Of a stretch of 64,000 bases of DNA, positions 61,432-64,000 are shown piece after piece. Numbering within the stretch: the stretch's first letter is position 1; each line of letters starts with the position of its first letter. A program made the position numbers and the translations under genes. The notes beneath the pieces were generated by a model. The model saw only the letters and a program-made list of their open reading frames with translations. It was not told the DNA's origin and made no database searches. This stretch comes from Mesorhizobium sp. RMAD-H1 (GTDB lineage: Bacteria; Pseudomonadota; Alphaproteobacteria; Rhizobiales; Rhizobiaceae): contig NZ_JACHWN010000001.1 of NCBI RefSeq assembly GCF_014191375.1, forward strand, positions 682,001-746,000. Reading direction: 5' to 3'.

Positions 61432-64000
61432 TCAGTGCGCCTGCGTGGCCGGCGCGTGGGCCGTGCCTTCCGGCGGCACCGGGATTGTCCCTTCGCCGGT
61501 ATGCTTCAGCGGCTTGTTTCCGCTCAGTCTGCGCAGCACCACGTAGAAGACCGGCGTCAGGAAGATGCCGAAGGCGGTGACCCCGATCATGCCGGCGAAG
61601 ACCGCGATGCCCATGGCCTGGCGCATTTCGGCGCCCGCGCCGGTGGAGAGTACCAGCGGCACCACGCCCATGATGAACGCCATCGAGGTCATCAGGATCG
61701 GGCGCAGGCGCAGACGGCTCGCCTCAACAGCCGCATCCTTCGGCGACAACCCGGCGAATTCGAGCTCGCGCGCGAATTCCACGATCAGGATGGCGTTCTT
61801 CGCCGACAGGCCGACCAGCACGATCAACCCGATCTGGGTGAAGATGTTGTTGTCGCCATGGCTGAGCCACACGCCGGTCAGCGCCGCCAGAATGCCCATC
61901 GGCACGATCATGATGATGGCGATCGGCAAGGCCAGGCTTTCATATTGCGCTGCCAGCACCAGGAACACCAGGAGCAGTGCCAGCGGGAAGATGATGATGC
62001 CCGAATTGCCGGCGATGATCTGCTGATAGGTAAGGTCCGTCCATTCATAGCTGATGCCGGGCGGCAGGGTCTCGGCCGCGATCTGCTCTACGACTGCCTG
62101 CGCTTGGCCGGAGGAATAGCCCGGCGCCGGCCCGCCATTGACATCGGCCGAGAGGAAGCCGTTATAACGGATCGCCCGTTCCGGTCCTGCACTCGGCTGG
62201 ACGTTGAGCAGCACCGAAAGCGGGATCATTTCGCCCGATTGCGAGCGGACCTTCAGCTTGCCGATGTCTTCAGGACGTGCGCGATAAGGCGCATCGGCCT
62301 GCATCCTGACCGAATAGGTCCGGCCGAACTGGTTGAAGTCGTTCACATAGAGCGAGCCCAGATAGATCTGCAGCGTGTCGAACACATCCGTGACCGCGAC
62401 ACCCAGCTGATGCGCCTTGGCCCTGTCTATATCGGCATAGAGCTGCGGCACGTTGATCTGGTAGCTCGAGAACAGCCCGGCCAGTTCCGGCGCGGCGTAA
62501 GCCTTGGCCAGGAACGCCTTGGTCGCCTGGTCGAGCGCCTCGTAGCCGAGGCCGTTGCGGTCCTCGATCTGCAGCTTGAAGCCGCCGATCTGGCCCAAGC
62601 CCATCACCGGCGGGGGTGGGAACATGGCGATGAACGCATCCTGGATGCCGGCGAATTTCTGGTTGAGCTGCATGGCGATGGCGTTGCCGGAAAGTTCCGG
62701 CGTCTTGCGCTCCTCGAACGGCTTCAGCATGACGAATACGATGCCCGCATTCGATGAGTTGGTGAAGCCGTTGATCGACAGGCCCGGAAAGCCGAGGGTA
62801 GTCTCCACGCCGGGCTGCTGGCGGGCAATGTCGCTCATTTTCCGGATGACTGCGTCCGTGCGGTCGAGCGTCGCCCCGTCGGGCAATTGCGCAAAGCCGA
62901 CGAGATACTGCTTGTCCTGTCCTGGCACGAAGCCGCCGGGGACCTTGTTGAACATGACGAAGGTGAGGCCGACAAGGACCAGATAAAGCCCCATGATGAT
63001 CGTCTTGCGCGAGAGAATGCGCCGGATGCTGCCGCTATAGGCGGTGGAGCTGGCGCCGAACGCACGGTTGAAGCCACGGAAGAACCAGCCGAACAGGCCG
63101 TCCATGATACGGGTGAGCCAGTCCTTGGGCGCATCGTGGCCACGCAGCAGCATTGCCGCCAGCGCCGGGGACAATGTAAGCGAGTTGAAGGCCGAGATGA
63201 CCGTGGAGATTGCAATCGTCAGCGCGAACTGGCGATAGAACTGCCCGGTTAGCCCCGAGATGAAGGCGAGCGGCACGAACACCGCGACAAGCACCAGCGC
63301 AATCGCGATGATCGGGCCGGAAACCTCGCGCATCGCGCGATAGGTCGCGTCGCGCGGGCTGAGGCCTTCCTCAATGTTTCGCTCCACGTTCTCCACCACC
63401 ACGATGGCGTCATCGACGACGATACCGATGGCGAGCACCAGGCCGAAGAGGCTGAGCGCGTTGATGGAGAAGCCGAAGACATACATCACCGCGAAGGTGC
63501 CGATGATGGAGACGGGAACGGCGACGAGCGGGATGATCGAGGCGCGCCATGTCTGCAGGAAGATGATGACGACGAGCACCACCAGCGCGACGGCTTCGAG
63601 CAGCGTGTGAACGACGGCGTCGATGGAGGCGCGGACGAACTGCGTCGTGTCATAGGCGATTTCGTACTTCACGCCTTCCGGCATGGTCGTCTGCACTTCG
63701 TCCATCACCTTGCGGATATCGTCCGATATCTGGATGGCATTGGAGTTCGGCGCCTGGAAGATGCCTATCCCCACCGCCTGCTTGTTGTCGAGCAGCGAGC
63801 GCAGCGAATATTCGGAAGAGCCAAGCTCGAGGCGGGCAACATCGCGCAGCCGCGTGATCTCGCCATTGGCGCCTGTTTTGATGATGATATTGCCGAAATC
63901 CTCGACGGAACTCAGCCGTCCTTGCGCATTGACCGAAAGCTGGAAGTCGAGATCCGGCACGCTCGGCGAGGCGCCGATGATGCCGGCCGCCGCCTGGATG
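61432..64000 (-). CDS. RND efflux transporter, HAE-1 type (5' end outside window)
   Basis: About 855 residues of an AcrB/MexB-like proton-driven multidrug pump; the N-terminal part lies beyond the window and the frame is open to 64000. Visible family features: LAIGIVVDDAIVVVENVERN with the paired aspartates of the proton relay, LVGLSAKNAILIVEFAR with the relay lysine, LRLRPILMTSMAFIMGVVPL, and two large periplasmic regions between helices 1-2 and 7-8. The membrane-fusion partner gene should lie upstream, outside the window. The short C-terminal tail is His/Pro-rich. Confidence 0.95.
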   Translation of the reverse strand, partial: IQAAAGIIGASPSVPDLDFQLSVNAQGRLSSVEDFGNIIIKTGANGEITRLRDVARLELGSSEYSLRSLLDNKQAVGIGIFQAPNSNAIQISDDIRKVMDEVQTTMPEGVKYEIAYDTTQFVRASIDAVVHTLLEAVALVVLVVIIFLQTWRASIIPLVAVPVSIIGTFAVMYVFGFSINALSLFGLVLAIGIVVDDAIVVVENVERNIEEGLSPRDATYRAMREVSGPIIAIALVLVAVFVPLAFISGLTGQFYRQFALTIAISTVISAFNSLTLSPALAAMLLRGHDAPKDWLTRIMDGLFGWFFRGFNRAFGASSTAYSGSIRRILSRKTIIMGLYLVLVGLTFVMFNKVPGGFVPGQDKQYLVGFAQLPDGATLDRTDAVIRKMSDIARQQPGVETTLGFPGLSINGFTNSSNAGIVFVMLKPFEERKTPELSGNAIAMQLNQKFAGIQDAFIAMFPPPPVMGLGQIGGFKLQIEDRNGLGYEALDQATKAFLAKAYAAPELAGLFSSYQINVPQLYADIDRAKAHQLGVAVTDVFDTLQIYLGSLYVNDFNQFGRTYSVRMQADAPYRARPEDIGKLKVRSQSGEMIPLSVLLNVQPSAGPERAIRYNGFLSADVNGGPAPGYSSGQAQAVVEQIAAETLPPGISYEWTDLTYQQIIAGNSGIIIFPLALLLVFLVLAAQYESLALPIAIIMIVPMGILAALTGVWLSHGDNNIFTQIGLIVLVGLSAKNAILIVEFARELEFAGLSPKDAAVEASRLRLRPILMTSMAFIMGVVPLVLSTGAGAEMRQAMGIAVFAGMIGVTAFGIFLTPVFYVVLRRLSGNKPLKHTGEGTIPVPPEGTAHAPATQAH

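Overview
The window is a stretch of GC-rich alphaproteobacterial chromosome. Gene content points to the Hyphomicrobiales (Rhizobiales), most likely near Brucellaceae or Phyllobacteriaceae. Support comes from two Omp2-type porins arranged divergently, an ETF-QO, a single long RelA/SpoT protein, an rpoZ-rsh-pyrE-acpS-lepB-rnc-era-recO block, and RIME/Bru-RS-like palindromic repeats. I cannot name the species from sequence alone. Most genes are ordinary chromosomal housekeeping genes; no plasmid or prophage backbone is visible, and there is no CRISPR array.

Layout. 1-9.9 kb: 3' part of aminopeptidase N (reverse strand), two transporters, a family-4 uracil-DNA glycosylase, ETF-QO followed by a second copy of its own last codons, a membrane-anchored EEP phosphatase, and a haem aldoxime dehydratase. 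10-14.3 kb: AMP nucleosidase, two tiny overlapping membrane-protein genes, a GST, a DUF2147 protein and a Sel1 microprotein. 14.4-25.7 kb: leucine-degradation genes (ivd, mccB, mccA, reverse strand). mccB and mccA are separated by about 6.5 kb of accessory genes: P-loop kinase-like, VOC, DUF922, DUF2314, an AT-rich frameshifted AIPR (abortive-infection) gene, a macrodomain gene, and a toxin/immunity-like pair. 26-31 kb: a three-repeat periplasmic protein, DUF423, a nucleoside permease, hisC and a solitary tyrosine recombinase. 31-34.3 kb: two divergent porin genes around tRNA-Ser(GCU). 34.5-37 kb: a BON protein, a 32-residue membrane peptide and a membrane-anchored helix-hairpin-helix protein with histone-H1-like tails. 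37-54.7 kb: lytic transglycosylase, dapA, smpB, family-5 UDG, NYN nuclease, rpoZ, rsh, pyrE, an Fsr-like MFS with a divergent AraC regulator, DUF2062, acpS, lepB, rnc, era, recO and an MFS. 55-64 kb: nadA-nadB-nadC, panC-panB, a GNAT and an RND efflux pump that runs off the window.

Repeats are the most unusual aspect. Family A (three pairs of a 23-nt hairpin in opposite orientation), family B (five 160-161-bp elements with long terminal inverted repeats) and family C (six inverted arrays of a degenerate 8-bp unit rich in TAG) fill most larger intergenic gaps from 40 to 60 kb. One family B copy sits in frame inside nadB and would be translated as about 54 extra residues. Family C arrays supply the stop codons of several neighbouring genes; because the unit is 8 bp and carries TAG, an array stops translation in every frame, from both sides. 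Together with the toxin/AIPR insertion in the mcc locus, these repeats are the best candidates for something not well described.
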